Shown in pieces: positions 52,909-62,207 of a stretch of DNA of 64,000 bases. Below the pieces are notes generated by a model. That model saw only the letters and a list, made by a program, of their open reading frames with translations, was not told where the DNA came from and did no database searches. This DNA is from Coprobacter fastidiosus (lineage in GTDB: Bacteria > Bacteroidota > Bacteroidia > Bacteroidales > Coprobacteraceae). Where the stretch lies: contig NZ_AP028032.1 of NCBI RefSeq assembly GCF_030296935.1, positions 2,046,001-2,110,000 on the forward strand. The letters run 5' to 3'. Positions within the stretch are counted from its first letter, which is position 1; every line of letters begins with the position of its first letter. Both the position numbers and the translations under genes were made by a program.

Positions 52909-54474
52909 TCAATTTACTATCACTTCTATCGGAGACAAGTCTCGTTCTATTCCATCAGGACCAACCGCTTTAACCCGGGAAATATAAAAACGTTTTCCTC
53001 TGGAGAGCCTGCGAAAAGCATCTTTTTGACGTTGTGAGAACGATGCCCCGTCAGAAACTTCGGGAATTACGTTCCCCATAGAATCGAAAAATACGGTTTC
53101 AAACTGTAAAACACGATAAGATACGTTCAACAAATCATCGTCTATTGCCGCCTGAATACCCGGTGCAGACAACAATATTCGCTTTGAGAAAGGTTTTCCT
53201 CCCTTATAACGCTGTTCATTACCTTTATCATCTTTGTATGCAATATAAGGCATAGGGTCGGGCAATTTCCGAACACGGAAAGTCGTCGTATTCACGACCT
53301 GAGAACGTCCCTCCATAGATGCGGTCACCGTAATCGTCACATCCTGTCCGACTTTTCCGGGACGTGCGATCCAACCATTTCCCGAACGAGTCAACGTCCC
53401 TCCCGACATAGTAGCCTGAACCGCTTGTGTCGGAATGCCCGGAACCGAAATACTGATCGGATTGTCGATACCGGCATAAAGAACATTCATCATCGTTGCC
53501 GATACTGTCGCCGTGGGGTCTATTACCGTATATGACGAAGTAAAATCATGACGAGTCAGAGTTCCGTCTCCGTGAGGAACTTCAAGATACCCGCTAAAGT
53601 CGAATACTCCGGTTTTCCCGCATACAAACTCGTATAGCCCGTTACGATCTTCGGGAAGTTTCTGTCCTCCGATATATATTGCCGGAGCTTGAGTCGTATC
53701 GATAGCCGCCAATACAATATTGGCAGAATATTTTCCTCCCCGCATTACCGTTTTAGAAGCCGGAATCACGTATGCGTTCAACTGATTCACCCGGACGTCT
53801 CCTTCGTCTATATTTTTCTGCAAAGCATGCAAGATTTCTCCTTCGGCATAACGCAAATCGCTTTGTATTTTACTCAACAATGTAACTGCTGCGATAACAG
53901 GCATATTCTCGAACATCACTTCTTCCCATTTTTTATGATTCCGTTCCGACTGCCCTGCAATACGAGGATACAGATAATCATAAATAATCTGTCGCCGAAT
54001 CGTATCGGTAATCATCGGCGTGACAAAGTCACTGTATTGCTCCAATGCCGTTCTGAGTTTTTTACCCTCTCCCGTACGCGGAGAAAGCATAATATAAGAA
54101 GCGGCCTCCAGATCATCCTGATGTACAATATCATTGACATTGCCATCCTTTCCGTCTGCCTGACGCACAATACGCAATTTCAACTCATCGAGATATTTAT
54201 AGAGAGACTCCGTACGGTTTTTCACTTCTGTCGCCTTACCATACCAAGCTCCGGACTTTTCGGGATTGGTCTGATTAAATGCCGAAAGTTCATTATACAG
54301 AGCCTGATTCTGTATCGTCGAATTCTGTGTCGTCCGCACCAATCCCTCATCTACTTGCTTAAACCCGTTCAGCACATCGGACGAGACGTTCAATGCCAGC
54401 ATGGCTGTGAGGACGATATACATCAAGTTTATCATCTTCTGCCGGGGAGAGAGATTTGAATTAGGTGATGCCAT
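52909..54474 (-). CDS. gldM: T9SS motor component GldM/PorM
   Basis: 521 residues. One N-terminal membrane helix (MINLMYIVLTAMLALNVSSDVL, about 14-35) and a long periplasmic part of four stacked domains that transmits energy from GldL to the GldK/N ring. The helix motif with LTAMLALNVS is diagnostic. Starts 14 bases after gldL. Confidence 0.96.
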   Translation of the reverse strand: MASPNSNLSPRQKMINLMYIVLTAMLALNVSSDVLNGFKQVDEGLVRTTQNSTIQNQALYNELSAFNQTNPEKSGAWYGKATEVKNRTESLYKYLDELKLRIVRQADGKDGNVNDIVHQDDLEAASYIMLSPRTGEGKKLRTALEQYSDFVTPMITDTIRRQIIYDYLYPRIAGQSERNHKKWEEVMFENMPVIAAVTLLSKIQSDLRYAEGEILHALQKNIDEGDVRVNQLNAYVIPASKTVMRGGKYSANIVLAAIDTTQAPAIYIGGQKLPEDRNGLYEFVCGKTGVFDFSGYLEVPHGDGTLTRHDFTSSYTVIDPTATVSATMMNVLYAGIDNPISISVPGIPTQAVQATMSGGTLTRSGNGWIARPGKVGQDVTITVTASMEGRSQVVNTTTFRVRKLPDPMPYIAYKDDKGNEQRYKGGKPFSKRILLSAPGIQAAIDDDLLNVSYRVLQFETVFFDSMGNVIPEVSDGASFSQRQKDAFRRLSRGKRFYISRVKAVGPDGIERDLSPIEVIVN

Positions 54475-54488
54475 AATCTATAATTTCT

Positions 54489-55511
54489 TTATTGAGCAAC
54501 CGCTTTATTTTCATCCTCTTCAGAAGTTGTCTGAGTTACAGGAGGCTGAGGAGGCGTCATCGGACGGTTATACATATTTACGGTCATCGCCGCAAGCATA
54601 TTTTCATATACGGCATTTAATTGTGCCATGTACTTAGTCATCTTTTCCGTCTCTTCACAATAACGATTACTGTCGTTCATCGAATGTTCGTACATATCCC
54701 GAATGCTCTTTAATCCGGCATTGACCCGGTCGATACTATCCAATTGTGAACTGATGCTCTTCAATTGGATTTCATAAATCGTATTCAGACCGGCCAGATT
54801 CCGATTCAGATCTTCCATTTGAGTAACATACCCTTGAGAATGATCCGAAATACCCTCAGAATTCTCGGTTATACTTTTATAGGAATCAAGCAAAATATTA
54901 GAAACTTCCGTCAACGAACGTGTAGCCTCTTTAAACTGATCCATTTGTGCGGAAATAGCTGATAACTGACTTAAATAATTTTGGGTGGCCTCAGTCAATT
55001 CAGCCATACGCGAAAGTTGGTCGGCTGCGGCAGAAAGTTTCTGAATGCTTTCCGAAAGACTCTGCGTATCTTCTTCCCCCAACTGTATGTCCGAAGGAAT
55101 GCCAGCCGTTCTCTTGGCCTCTTCAGGTGAAACATGTACTCCGGACGATCCTCCGTTAACGACAACTGTTCCGGTCGCTCCGGTGCCCCCCTTAATAATT
55201 ACGCCACCGCCCTGACCTCCATGAAATTCAGGACGATCTTCAGGATCTTTGGTCGATAGCACGGGAAACACTTCTTCCCAGTTATATTCTTTGGCAGGAC
55301 GGTCGAATGCTGTCAGTAAGAACATCATCACCTCTACCCCCATACCGACCGACAACATAAAATTACCTCCCGGAAGGTGCAATATCTTAAATAAAGCCCC
55401 TAAAATTACAATAGCAGCACCGATACTATAAGCAAAATTAAAGAATCGTTTTCCGGAATCGCCCGAAAGAAATTTCTCAATACGATTTTTATATTTTTTA
55501 TATTTTCCCAT
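54489..55511 (-). CDS. gldL: T9SS motor component GldL/PorL
   Basis: 340 residues. Two membrane helices (about 24-42 and 48-68, FAYSIGAAIVILGALFKILH and FMLSVGMGVEVMMFLLTAF) with the conserved intramembrane Glu in GVEV, which is thought to carry protons in the GldLM motor. The rest is a cytoplasmic coiled coil (about 140-310), a Gly-rich linker lies near 100-125. Starts 24 bases after gldK. Confidence 0.95.
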   Translation of the reverse strand: MGKYKKYKNRIEKFLSGDSGKRFFNFAYSIGAAIVILGALFKILHLPGGNFMLSVGMGVEVMMFLLTAFDRPAKEYNWEEVFPVLSTKDPEDRPEFHGGQGGGVIIKGGTGATGTVVVNGGSSGVHVSPEEAKRTAGIPSDIQLGEEDTQSLSESIQKLSAAADQLSRMAELTEATQNYLSQLSAISAQMDQFKEATRSLTEVSNILLDSYKSITENSEGISDHSQGYVTQMEDLNRNLAGLNTIYEIQLKSISSQLDSIDRVNAGLKSIRDMYEHSMNDSNRYCEETEKMTKYMAQLNAVYENMLAAMTVNMYNRPMTPPQPPVTQTTSEEDENKAVAQ

Positions 55512-55535
55512 AATGGTAAACTTTAAATCCTTTTA

Positions 55536-56951
55536 TTATTTACGACCTTTGGCGAATCCCACTTGCGTACGTACACACCGGAAACCGATATACGAACGTT
55601 GTTCATTCTGATATTCCCACATACGTATGTCAGAACGTACAAAATTCGACACGTCTTTCCATGAACCTCCGCGCACGATCTTCCTTTTCATCCGATAAGG
55701 ATCTTCTTTCGCCGCATTATAACGATAATCGGGATTCATGTCGCTGGTATAAAGATTTCCACCCTCAGTATAAGCTGTCGATGTCCATTCCGATACATTT
55801 CCCGCCATATCGTAAAGTCCGAACTCATTAGGCGGATATGTTCCGACTCGGGATGTAATAAGATTTCCGTCTTTTACATAATTCCCCTTTTGCGGTTTGA
55901 AGTTAGCGTAAAAACATCCTTTATCAGACATCGGAGCATCTTCGGACCAAGGGAATTTATTTTCGTTCTTTCCGGAACGCGCCGCATATTCCCATTCGGC
56001 CTCAGTAGGCAGACGATAAGGCTCTATATACGAAGCGCCTTTGATTCCGGCCAACAAATAATGAGTCCGCCATACGCAAAAAGCTGTCGCCTGTTCCCAT
56101 GAAACACCGACTACCGGATAATCGTTATAACCCGGATGTGCAAAATACATACGCATGTAAGGTTCATTATATGCATTATCAAAATCATTTACCCAAGCCG
56201 TAGAATCAGGATAAATATTAACGATATAGGTATTCAGAAAATCGAACTCGCTTTGCAACGGACGAACAATCGTCTGTGTAATAATCCGCCCATCATCATC
56301 GAAAAAGGCCGTATCTTTGGAAATGAGCACTTCTGCCTCAGGATCGGGTTGTACGTCAGTATTCAAAATGCGACGTGCCGGGTCGAGACGATGTTTCCGT
56401 TTTGCAGCTTCGGTATAGTTAAACACTTCATATCGATAATTAAGCTGTCTCACATCCAACTCTTTCGCTCCGGTAATCGGATTGATCCGATAGACACTCT
56501 CAATCGCCCGAGCCTCATCTTCGGTCGGATTACGCCATGGAATCGCCTTATTCCAGTTCAAATGAGGTTTTACCGGATTTCCATCCCGATCTTCTTCTAT
56601 CTTAAATGCTTCGTTCCCGCCAAAAGCCGGATCGGCCAGACGTTCCCGAATAATCGAATCCCGCACCCAATACACGAATTGTTTATACTCGGAATTGGTT
56701 ATCTCGGTCTCATCCATCCAGAAAGCATCAATAGATATCCCTTTCGCCGTTTGGGGCGTTCCCCAAAGAGTATCTTTCTCGGACGGACCTATTTCAAAAG
56801 AACCGCGCTTTACCAATACCATACCGTAAGGTGTAGGCTCACCGAAAGCAGTGCTGCTTACTCCCACCACCTCTCCACCGTTAGGTGCAGAAGACGGAGC
56901 GCAAGATACCAACATGCCCACGATTGCCAAAAATAACATGATCTTCTTCAT
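55536..56951 (-). CDS. gldK: T9SS lipoprotein GldK/PorK
   Basis: 471 residues with a lipobox (LVSC, Cys17). The bulk is a formylglycine-generating-enzyme-like (FGE-sulfatase) fold: GSFEIGPSEKD near 51, DAFWMDETEITNSEYKQFVYW near 76-96, YRLPTEAEWEYAAR and the C-terminal RGGSWKDVSNFVRSDIR with GFRCVRT. It forms the periplasmic ring with GldN. Starts 3 bases after porP. Confidence 0.95.
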   Translation of the reverse strand: MKKIMLFLAIVGMLVSCAPSSAPNGGEVVGVSSTAFGEPTPYGMVLVKRGSFEIGPSEKDTLWGTPQTAKGISIDAFWMDETEITNSEYKQFVYWVRDSIIRERLADPAFGGNEAFKIEEDRDGNPVKPHLNWNKAIPWRNPTEDEARAIESVYRINPITGAKELDVRQLNYRYEVFNYTEAAKRKHRLDPARRILNTDVQPDPEAEVLISKDTAFFDDDGRIITQTIVRPLQSEFDFLNTYIVNIYPDSTAWVNDFDNAYNEPYMRMYFAHPGYNDYPVVGVSWEQATAFCVWRTHYLLAGIKGASYIEPYRLPTEAEWEYAARSGKNENKFPWSEDAPMSDKGCFYANFKPQKGNYVKDGNLITSRVGTYPPNEFGLYDMAGNVSEWTSTAYTEGGNLYTSDMNPDYRYNAAKEDPYRMKRKIVRGGSWKDVSNFVRSDIRMWEYQNEQRSYIGFRCVRTQVGFAKGRK

Positions 56952-56954
56952 AAA

Positions 56955-57902
56955 TTATAGTATCCGAATACTTTTATGTTTATTCTTGTTCTTATTTGAA
57001 AAATCTATCTTTAAACTATATCCTAAAAAAACTTCATGACTCCCGCTTGTTGCCTTTACAATTGCCGAAACCGGATAATCATAAGAATATCCCAACATAA
57101 AGTTTTTATAATCAGCACCAATCATAATCACCAACGCATCTTTCCAGCGATAAGACAATCCCCCCCACAAAAACTTATTATACCTCAGACGAGCCGTCAA
57201 CTCCACCTGAGTGATTTGAAACGTCGTCTTTAACAAAAGCGAGGGTTGCAACTCATATAACGCATTTTTAAAAGGAATATTGCCCCCGGCGATAAAATAA
57301 TACGAACGTCCCGTATAAGTTTCATATTTTTCATCGAACGTAATCACCGGTTCGGTAAGATGTGTTGACGAAAGACCTGCATAAAAATATTTATGGGAAT
57401 AGAATACTCCGAATCCCATATCGAATGCCATCCCCTGCAACTCACTTTGGGGAATACCGTCATCCGAAGAATTGTGATAATCGCTTTCAGGTATAGAAAC
57501 TTCCGTACCGTCAAAACGCTGATCGAGTAACCCCAACTGTAATCCCAGACTGAGTTGTCCCTGCCATAAACGCACTTTATAAGCATATTGGAGGGCAATC
57601 GTCATGTTTGAATACAGACCGAGAGTTTCGTTTGTCATCGCCAACCCTACTCCATGATTCTGTTTAAATAAGCGAAAAGGCATTTCGGCCGAAACTAAAA
57701 ACGTCTTGGGTGCTCCGGGCATACCTACCCACTGCTGACGCGAACCGGCACGAATATTCAACTTACCGTCTTGTCCTACCGCTCCGGCATTGTAATAATT
57801 AGGCAATGCCCAATATTGACTGAACTGGGCATCGACTTGTGCCCGAAGTTCTACAAATCCGAGCAACAATAAAAACAGCGATATGATTTTTTTTATACTC
57901 AT
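56955..57902 (-). CDS. porP: PorP/SprF-family outer-membrane protein
   Basis: 315 residues from the ATG at 57902, which opens a signal peptide (1-21, ending ELRAQ). It has the PorP/SprF start DAQFSQYWALPNYYNAGAVG and a predicted beta barrel. In Porphyromonas gingivalis the homologous gene heads porP-porK-porL-porM-porN in this same order, and PorP is needed for T9SS secretion or attachment. Confidence 0.93.
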   Translation of the reverse strand: MSIKKIISLFLLLLGFVELRAQVDAQFSQYWALPNYYNAGAVGQDGKLNIRAGSRQQWVGMPGAPKTFLVSAEMPFRLFKQNHGVGLAMTNETLGLYSNMTIALQYAYKVRLWQGQLSLGLQLGLLDQRFDGTEVSIPESDYHNSSDDGIPQSELQGMAFDMGFGVFYSHKYFYAGLSSTHLTEPVITFDEKYETYTGRSYYFIAGGNIPFKNALYELQPSLLLKTTFQITQVELTARLRYNKFLWGGLSYRWKDALVIMIGADYKNFMLGYSYDYPVSAIVKATSGSHEVFLGYSLKIDFSNKNKNKHKSIRIL

Positions 57903-58235
57903 GACGAATGCTTCCCGAAAAGCCAAACCGATCCGGACAAGCATATATTTTTTATTTCAGAATTAAAAAATACCAACTTCCGTCTAATTACTTTCTTAAT
58001 TTATAACTCAAAAAAGGCTGATAAATTGTCCAAGTATTTCAAAACCTGTTTAAGAAACTAATTAAATTTCTTACAAAAATACGAATATATCTTTAACTCC
58101 GGCCATTGGAGACAAAAAGTAAAACCATATATCTTTTCAAGTCCCTTTTCCGATCCTTTTTCCCGCTCATGCACATCTCAAGTCCGCTATGCTCCTTATC
58201 GGGACAAAAAACAGCTTCACAAACGCTCTTTGGAA
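57903..58235 (-). promoter_or_regulatory. Upstream region of the T9SS operon
   Basis: Holds a minus-strand TATTTTTG -7 element (58081-58074) that would give a leader of about 165 bases before porP; no clear -33. 58120-58235, after the second GH92 gene, contains a weak TTTTTGTCCCG/CGGGAAAAA pairing (minus strand) that might act in termination. No gene seen. Confidence 0.35.
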
Positions 58236-60581
58236 TTACTCAAGTCCCCATGAATAATTAGGATACGACGCCAATCGAAAAGATATCTCTCCGCCATTCA
58301 TAATATCGCTATGGTCTATATAACATTTTTCTAAAGATTTCCCGTTTAATTTTGCAGACTGGATATAACAAGCCTCCGAAGCATTTCCAACCGTTTTGAT
58401 TACGAATCTTTTTCCCTTTGCATAGCGATCATCCAATTTTATTTCGACCCGGTCGAACAATGGCGTTGTCAATTCGTACCGAGTCTCTCCGGGACACACC
58501 GGATGAAATCCCATAGCCGACAAAACATACCATGCAGACATCTGGCCGACATCTTCATTGCCGACCAAACCCTCCACTTTATTTTTATAAGCACCGTTAC
58601 AAATAGCCCTTGTCCAATACTGTGTAAGCCAAGGTGCTCCTAAACGATTGAAAAGAAACGGGACATGATGAACCGGTTCATTAGCATGATTATAATAAGC
58701 ATTCCACAAAAAATCGGACGGGCATTTCTCAAAAAAGTTCGTCAAATCAGCCAAAGTTTTTGTTCTTCCACCCATTAAATCTGCCATTCCGGGAATATCG
58801 TGAGGGACAAACCACCCTTGTTGATAAAGATTACTTTCCACGCATCCGTAACTTTCTTTCAACCGCCCTTCTTCAGGCCACTCTTTCCATGTACCATCTG
58901 CATTACGAGGTCTGAACCACCCTTGTTCTTCATCGAAAACTTTAGAATAAGAACGGGAACGTTCAAAATATTCGGCAGCAGCTTCTTTACAGCCCAAATC
59001 CTCCGCCAATACAGAGAGACACCAATCGGAATAAGCATATTCCAATGTTTCGGAAACCCTTCCCGACACATATCCGAGTTTTTTGTCATTCCCCATTTTC
59101 TCAGCTGTATTTACCGCATAAGCGTAAGCCTTTTTTACATCATAATTACGAATTCCTTTCCGATAAGCGTCCGCAATTACCGATATAGCGGGATTTCCGA
59201 CCATACATCCGCTATAAGCATTCAAGAACTCCCACCGGTCATAATATTTCGTACCATTCTCTTCGGCAAGAGATATGAAAGAACAGATCATGTCGTTTAC
59301 GACTTCCGGATTAATAATTGTCTGCAAAGGAAACTGACTTCTGAATACGTCCCAACCGCTGAATACCGTCCGTTTGATAAAATCGTCGGTCTTGTGTACT
59401 TGCTTATCGCCTCCGATATACTCACCCGTAACATCGGTAAATACCCTCGGATCTATCATTGTATGGTAAAGCGCGGTATAAAAGATCGTTCTCATATCTC
59501 GAGTACCTCCCGACACCTTTATTTTGCTCAAAGCTTCATCCCACAGAGAGGCAGCTTTGTCCCGATAACGATCAAAATTCCACCCTCGCACTTCGGCTTT
59601 CAAATTCATCTCCGCCCCCTTCATACTGACAAAAGAGATACCGGTTTTTACAACCACCTCATCGTCCTCTTCTGTAGGGAACTCCGTATAAAATCCTAAA
59701 TGATTTCCTTCCATTTTGTCCCGTTTATGAAACGTCTCGGCATGAATGACCCGGTCGATATATTCGGGTTTTCCTATATCTCCTAACCGACGTGTCCAAT
59801 TATCGGGAATATCGGCACTCCATATCCCGTATTCTTTCAATGGACAACTGAATTGCGCATAGAAATATACTGTATAGTCTGCTTTTCCCGATCCATTTCC
59901 CCATCCTCCGCCAGCAGGCGTACAACGCATCCATCCTCGTATAGTCTGATCATCTACCCGTTCTATATATTGCCGAGTAGAAGTTCCTCCCACACGGCGG
60001 GCGAGATCGATCTGAATACGGGCTTGTTTATGTTTCGGATAAGTAAACCGCATAATTCCGCAATGCGGTGTAGCCGTCAACTCCGCTTTTATTTTATAAT
60101 CGGAAAGAAAAACCGAATAGTATCCGGCAGAAGCTTTTTCAGATCGCTTGTTATAACGTGAACGGTATCCTTTTTCGGGATACTGTTCAGTACCCCGATA
60201 AGTAAACAGTTCCCCGGTTGTAGGCATAACCAAAAAATTGCCTAAATCACCATACCAACCAATTCCGCTCATTTGCGTCAAAGCAAAGCCTTCTATCGTC
60301 GTATGTTCGTCACTATACCCCGGACCATTATCACCTCCTGTAATCGTATTAGGACTTACTTGAGTCATTCCCCACGGTGTCGTAGCTCCGGGAAAAGTTT
60401 TTCCCAATCCATGACCGGCTCTTGCTTTCCGGACATTGGTGCTTGCTCCGATAAACGGATTCACATATTCAGAAAGACGTTCTTTTTTTCTATGAGAAGA
60501 TGCTGCAACCGCAAGCAGGTCATACCCCGCAAATAAGGATAAGAAAAAAAGGATTAACAAATACTTTGCTCTGTAATTCAT
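58236..60581 (-). CDS. GH92 alpha-mannosidase, second copy
   Basis: A 781-residue exo-alpha-mannosidase; the ATG at 60581 opens a signal peptide of about 27 residues (ending LLAVAA) and no lipobox is seen, so it is probably periplasmic, unlike the lipoprotein paralog at 12333. Motifs: YVNPFIGASTNVRKARAGHG, FPGATTPWGMTQVSPNT, SGWDVFRSQFPLQ, NHANEPVHHVPFLFN and GNEDVGQMSAWYVLSAMGF. No SusC/D or sulfatase neighbours, so the glycan source is not indicated. Confidence 0.94.
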   Translation of the reverse strand: MNYRAKYLLILFFLSLFAGYDLLAVAASSHRKKERLSEYVNPFIGASTNVRKARAGHGLGKTFPGATTPWGMTQVSPNTITGGDNGPGYSDEHTTIEGFALTQMSGIGWYGDLGNFLVMPTTGELFTYRGTEQYPEKGYRSRYNKRSEKASAGYYSVFLSDYKIKAELTATPHCGIMRFTYPKHKQARIQIDLARRVGGTSTRQYIERVDDQTIRGWMRCTPAGGGWGNGSGKADYTVYFYAQFSCPLKEYGIWSADIPDNWTRRLGDIGKPEYIDRVIHAETFHKRDKMEGNHLGFYTEFPTEEDDEVVVKTGISFVSMKGAEMNLKAEVRGWNFDRYRDKAASLWDEALSKIKVSGGTRDMRTIFYTALYHTMIDPRVFTDVTGEYIGGDKQVHKTDDFIKRTVFSGWDVFRSQFPLQTIINPEVVNDMICSFISLAEENGTKYYDRWEFLNAYSGCMVGNPAISVIADAYRKGIRNYDVKKAYAYAVNTAEKMGNDKKLGYVSGRVSETLEYAYSDWCLSVLAEDLGCKEAAAEYFERSRSYSKVFDEEQGWFRPRNADGTWKEWPEEGRLKESYGCVESNLYQQGWFVPHDIPGMADLMGGRTKTLADLTNFFEKCPSDFLWNAYYNHANEPVHHVPFLFNRLGAPWLTQYWTRAICNGAYKNKVEGLVGNEDVGQMSAWYVLSAMGFHPVCPGETRYELTTPLFDRVEIKLDDRYAKGKRFVIKTVGNASEACYIQSAKLNGKSLEKCYIDHSDIMNGGEISFRLASYPNYSWGLE

Positions 60582-60620
60582 CGTGTGTGTATGATGTATA
60601 GTTATGAAGAATAGTCTATG

Positions 60621-60628
60621 CAAATATA
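60621..60628 (-). promoter_or_regulatory. -7 element of the second GH92 gene
   Basis: Minus-strand TATATTTG, 40 bases upstream of the ATG at 60581, which supports that start over one further upstream. Confidence 0.5.
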
Positions 60629-60634
60629 ACGAAA

Positions 60635-60658
60635 ATGTCCCGGATTACTTCGGGACAT
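60635..60658 (-). terminator. Terminator after the beta-helix lipoprotein gene
   Basis: ATGTCCCG (60635-60642) and CGGGACAT (60651-60658) form an 8-bp stem with an 8-base loop, followed on the minus strand by TTTTCGTT. It lies 56 bases after the lipoprotein stop codon. Confidence 0.7.
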
Positions 60659-60714
60659 GAAAAAGAAAGGAGAGAAAATCTCTTCCCCCTCCTTCCGACA
60701 AAACAAGAATCTAA

Positions 60715-62184
60715 TCAATATACCGTATTCTGAGGGTCAAAATTAGTCCATCCGCTCATCCAATTATCCGAAGCGGTTTCAGTAGGGCCGAAAGCTCCCC
60801 TGTAAGCCGTTTTGGTAAAGAACGAGTTATTCACATAATTATTGGTCCATACTGCTCCGGCAGCTAACGGACTATCGGTATTCGGACACATATCCGGTGT
60901 ACCGTTCAACAGTTGAGGATTTCCTTTTAATTTCAAATCAGAAATCGAAGACAAGACTCCTTCATTGGAGAGCGCAGCAGTAGACCAATATGCACTCACA
61001 AACGTACCGGGATCAGAGGGATCAATAACGCTTTCCCGATTTTTCGGATTCAGAGCTTTATCTTGAAATGCTTTTTGGCATCCTGCAATCACACATCCGG
61101 AAATATTCAATGTCCCTGCCGTAGCAGATTCCTGAGAATTAGACCCGGCCTTATCATTCTCGATAATCAAACCGATCGGATATCCGGCAATAACGGAATT
61201 AAACAGATTGCAGTTTGAACTCCGACGTATTTGAACTCCGGTCTGGAAACAGCCCATCGTACTACCCTTATCATTTCCTTTATCTTGATAATTGGCCGGA
61301 TCGGTAACCGGACCGAAAAGCGACACGTTGGCAAAAATAGGGCGAGTGGTCGGATCGATTACGCTACCTGAACTGTTATTATCCGACTCAAAACTGTTCG
61401 AACATGATTTATCGGCGTATTGCGGGTTACGGAGAGCAACAGCAAACTGTACCCGTCCCTGATAGCCGTTATCGGTATCGAAGTCGTCATCCCAACAACC
61501 CAAAGAGACTAAATAGCGGGCATCTACTTTACCGCCGAACCATTCATAACTGTCATCTCCTGAATAAGACACCTGAAGATGGTCGACTTGAGTACCTGCT
61601 CCTACCGATCCGAAAGTAATACCGTTGATCTCGTTATCGGTAGAGTATTCTATCCCGGCAAACTCGACACGGACATAGCTTAACACTCCGGAATTATCCG
61701 CATCATCATTTCCTCCATGTTTCGAACGTACTCCCCCTTCGATAGTCTGTTCACCTGCGTTATTCTTCGCTTTTCCTAAAATAATCAATCCGCCCCAATC
61801 TCCGGGCTTCCGGCTTCCGGGAGCTTGTGATGAAGTGAACACAATAGGACGATCTTGCTCGCCTTTTGCCATGATTTTACCTCCACGTTCAATAATCAAC
61901 GTACCCTTACTGGCTTTATCTCCTTTGATAACCACGCCCGGCTCTATCGTTATCGTCTTGCCGTCAGGCACATAAACAAAACCTTTCAAGTTATAAGTAT
62001 TGGGATAGGTCAATGTCAAATCACCCGCTATCTCATAATTGTCGGAACCATCTCCCAAATCGATAACTTCTCCGGTGACAGCAGGATCGTCCCCATTGTC
62101 ATCATCATCGTTACAACTCGTAAATCCGGCTGCACAAACAGCACCGATTACTGCTAAAACAAAAAATTTCAATTTTGATTTCAT
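60715..62184 (-). CDS. Surface lipoprotein with right-handed beta-helix character
   Basis: 489 residues with a lipobox (GFTSC, Cys24) followed by an Asp-rich stretch (NDDDDNGDD), the kind of acidic tail often found after surface-lipoprotein cysteines in Bacteroidetes. Residues about 45-430 show beta-helix-like repeats (KTITIEPGVVIKGD, GTLIIERGGKIMAKG, RPIVFTSS). Asp-rich loops (CWDDDFDTDNGYQG) suggest calcium sites. It lies 23 bases after a TonB-dependent receptor gene, so it is probably the receptor's surface partner. Ligand unknown; this family is not SusD. Confidence 0.82.
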   Translation of the reverse strand: MKSKLKFFVLAVIGAVCAAGFTSCNDDDDNGDDPAVTGEVIDLGDGSDNYEIAGDLTLTYPNTYNLKGFVYVPDGKTITIEPGVVIKGDKASKGTLIIERGGKIMAKGEQDRPIVFTSSQAPGSRKPGDWGGLIILGKAKNNAGEQTIEGGVRSKHGGNDDADNSGVLSYVRVEFAGIEYSTDNEINGITFGSVGAGTQVDHLQVSYSGDDSYEWFGGKVDARYLVSLGCWDDDFDTDNGYQGRVQFAVALRNPQYADKSCSNSFESDNNSSGSVIDPTTRPIFANVSLFGPVTDPANYQDKGNDKGSTMGCFQTGVQIRRSSNCNLFNSVIAGYPIGLIIENDKAGSNSQESATAGTLNISGCVIAGCQKAFQDKALNPKNRESVIDPSDPGTFVSAYWSTAALSNEGVLSSISDLKLKGNPQLLNGTPDMCPNTDSPLAAGAVWTNNYVNNSFFTKTAYRGAFGPTETASDNWMSGWTNFDPQNTVY

Positions 62185-62207
62185 CGTTTTTTAATTTTGG
62201 TTTATGA

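Noticed and set aside
52880..52912. GldN starting at the TTG at 52912 with a 4-base overlap with gldM
   Set aside because: The ATG at 52879 directly opens a clean signal peptide; the upstream extension is charged and would precede it.
53689..54459. 256-residue plus-strand reading frame opposite gldM, and a similar one opposite gldK (56136-56936)
   Set aside because: Both mirror conserved T9SS genes and have low-complexity, Ile/Arg/His-biased translations typical of antisense frames.
58800..59699. 299-residue plus-strand reading frame opposite the second GH92 gene
   Set aside because: Lies wholly antisense to a well-supported enzyme gene and its translation shows no domain or signal; a shadow frame.
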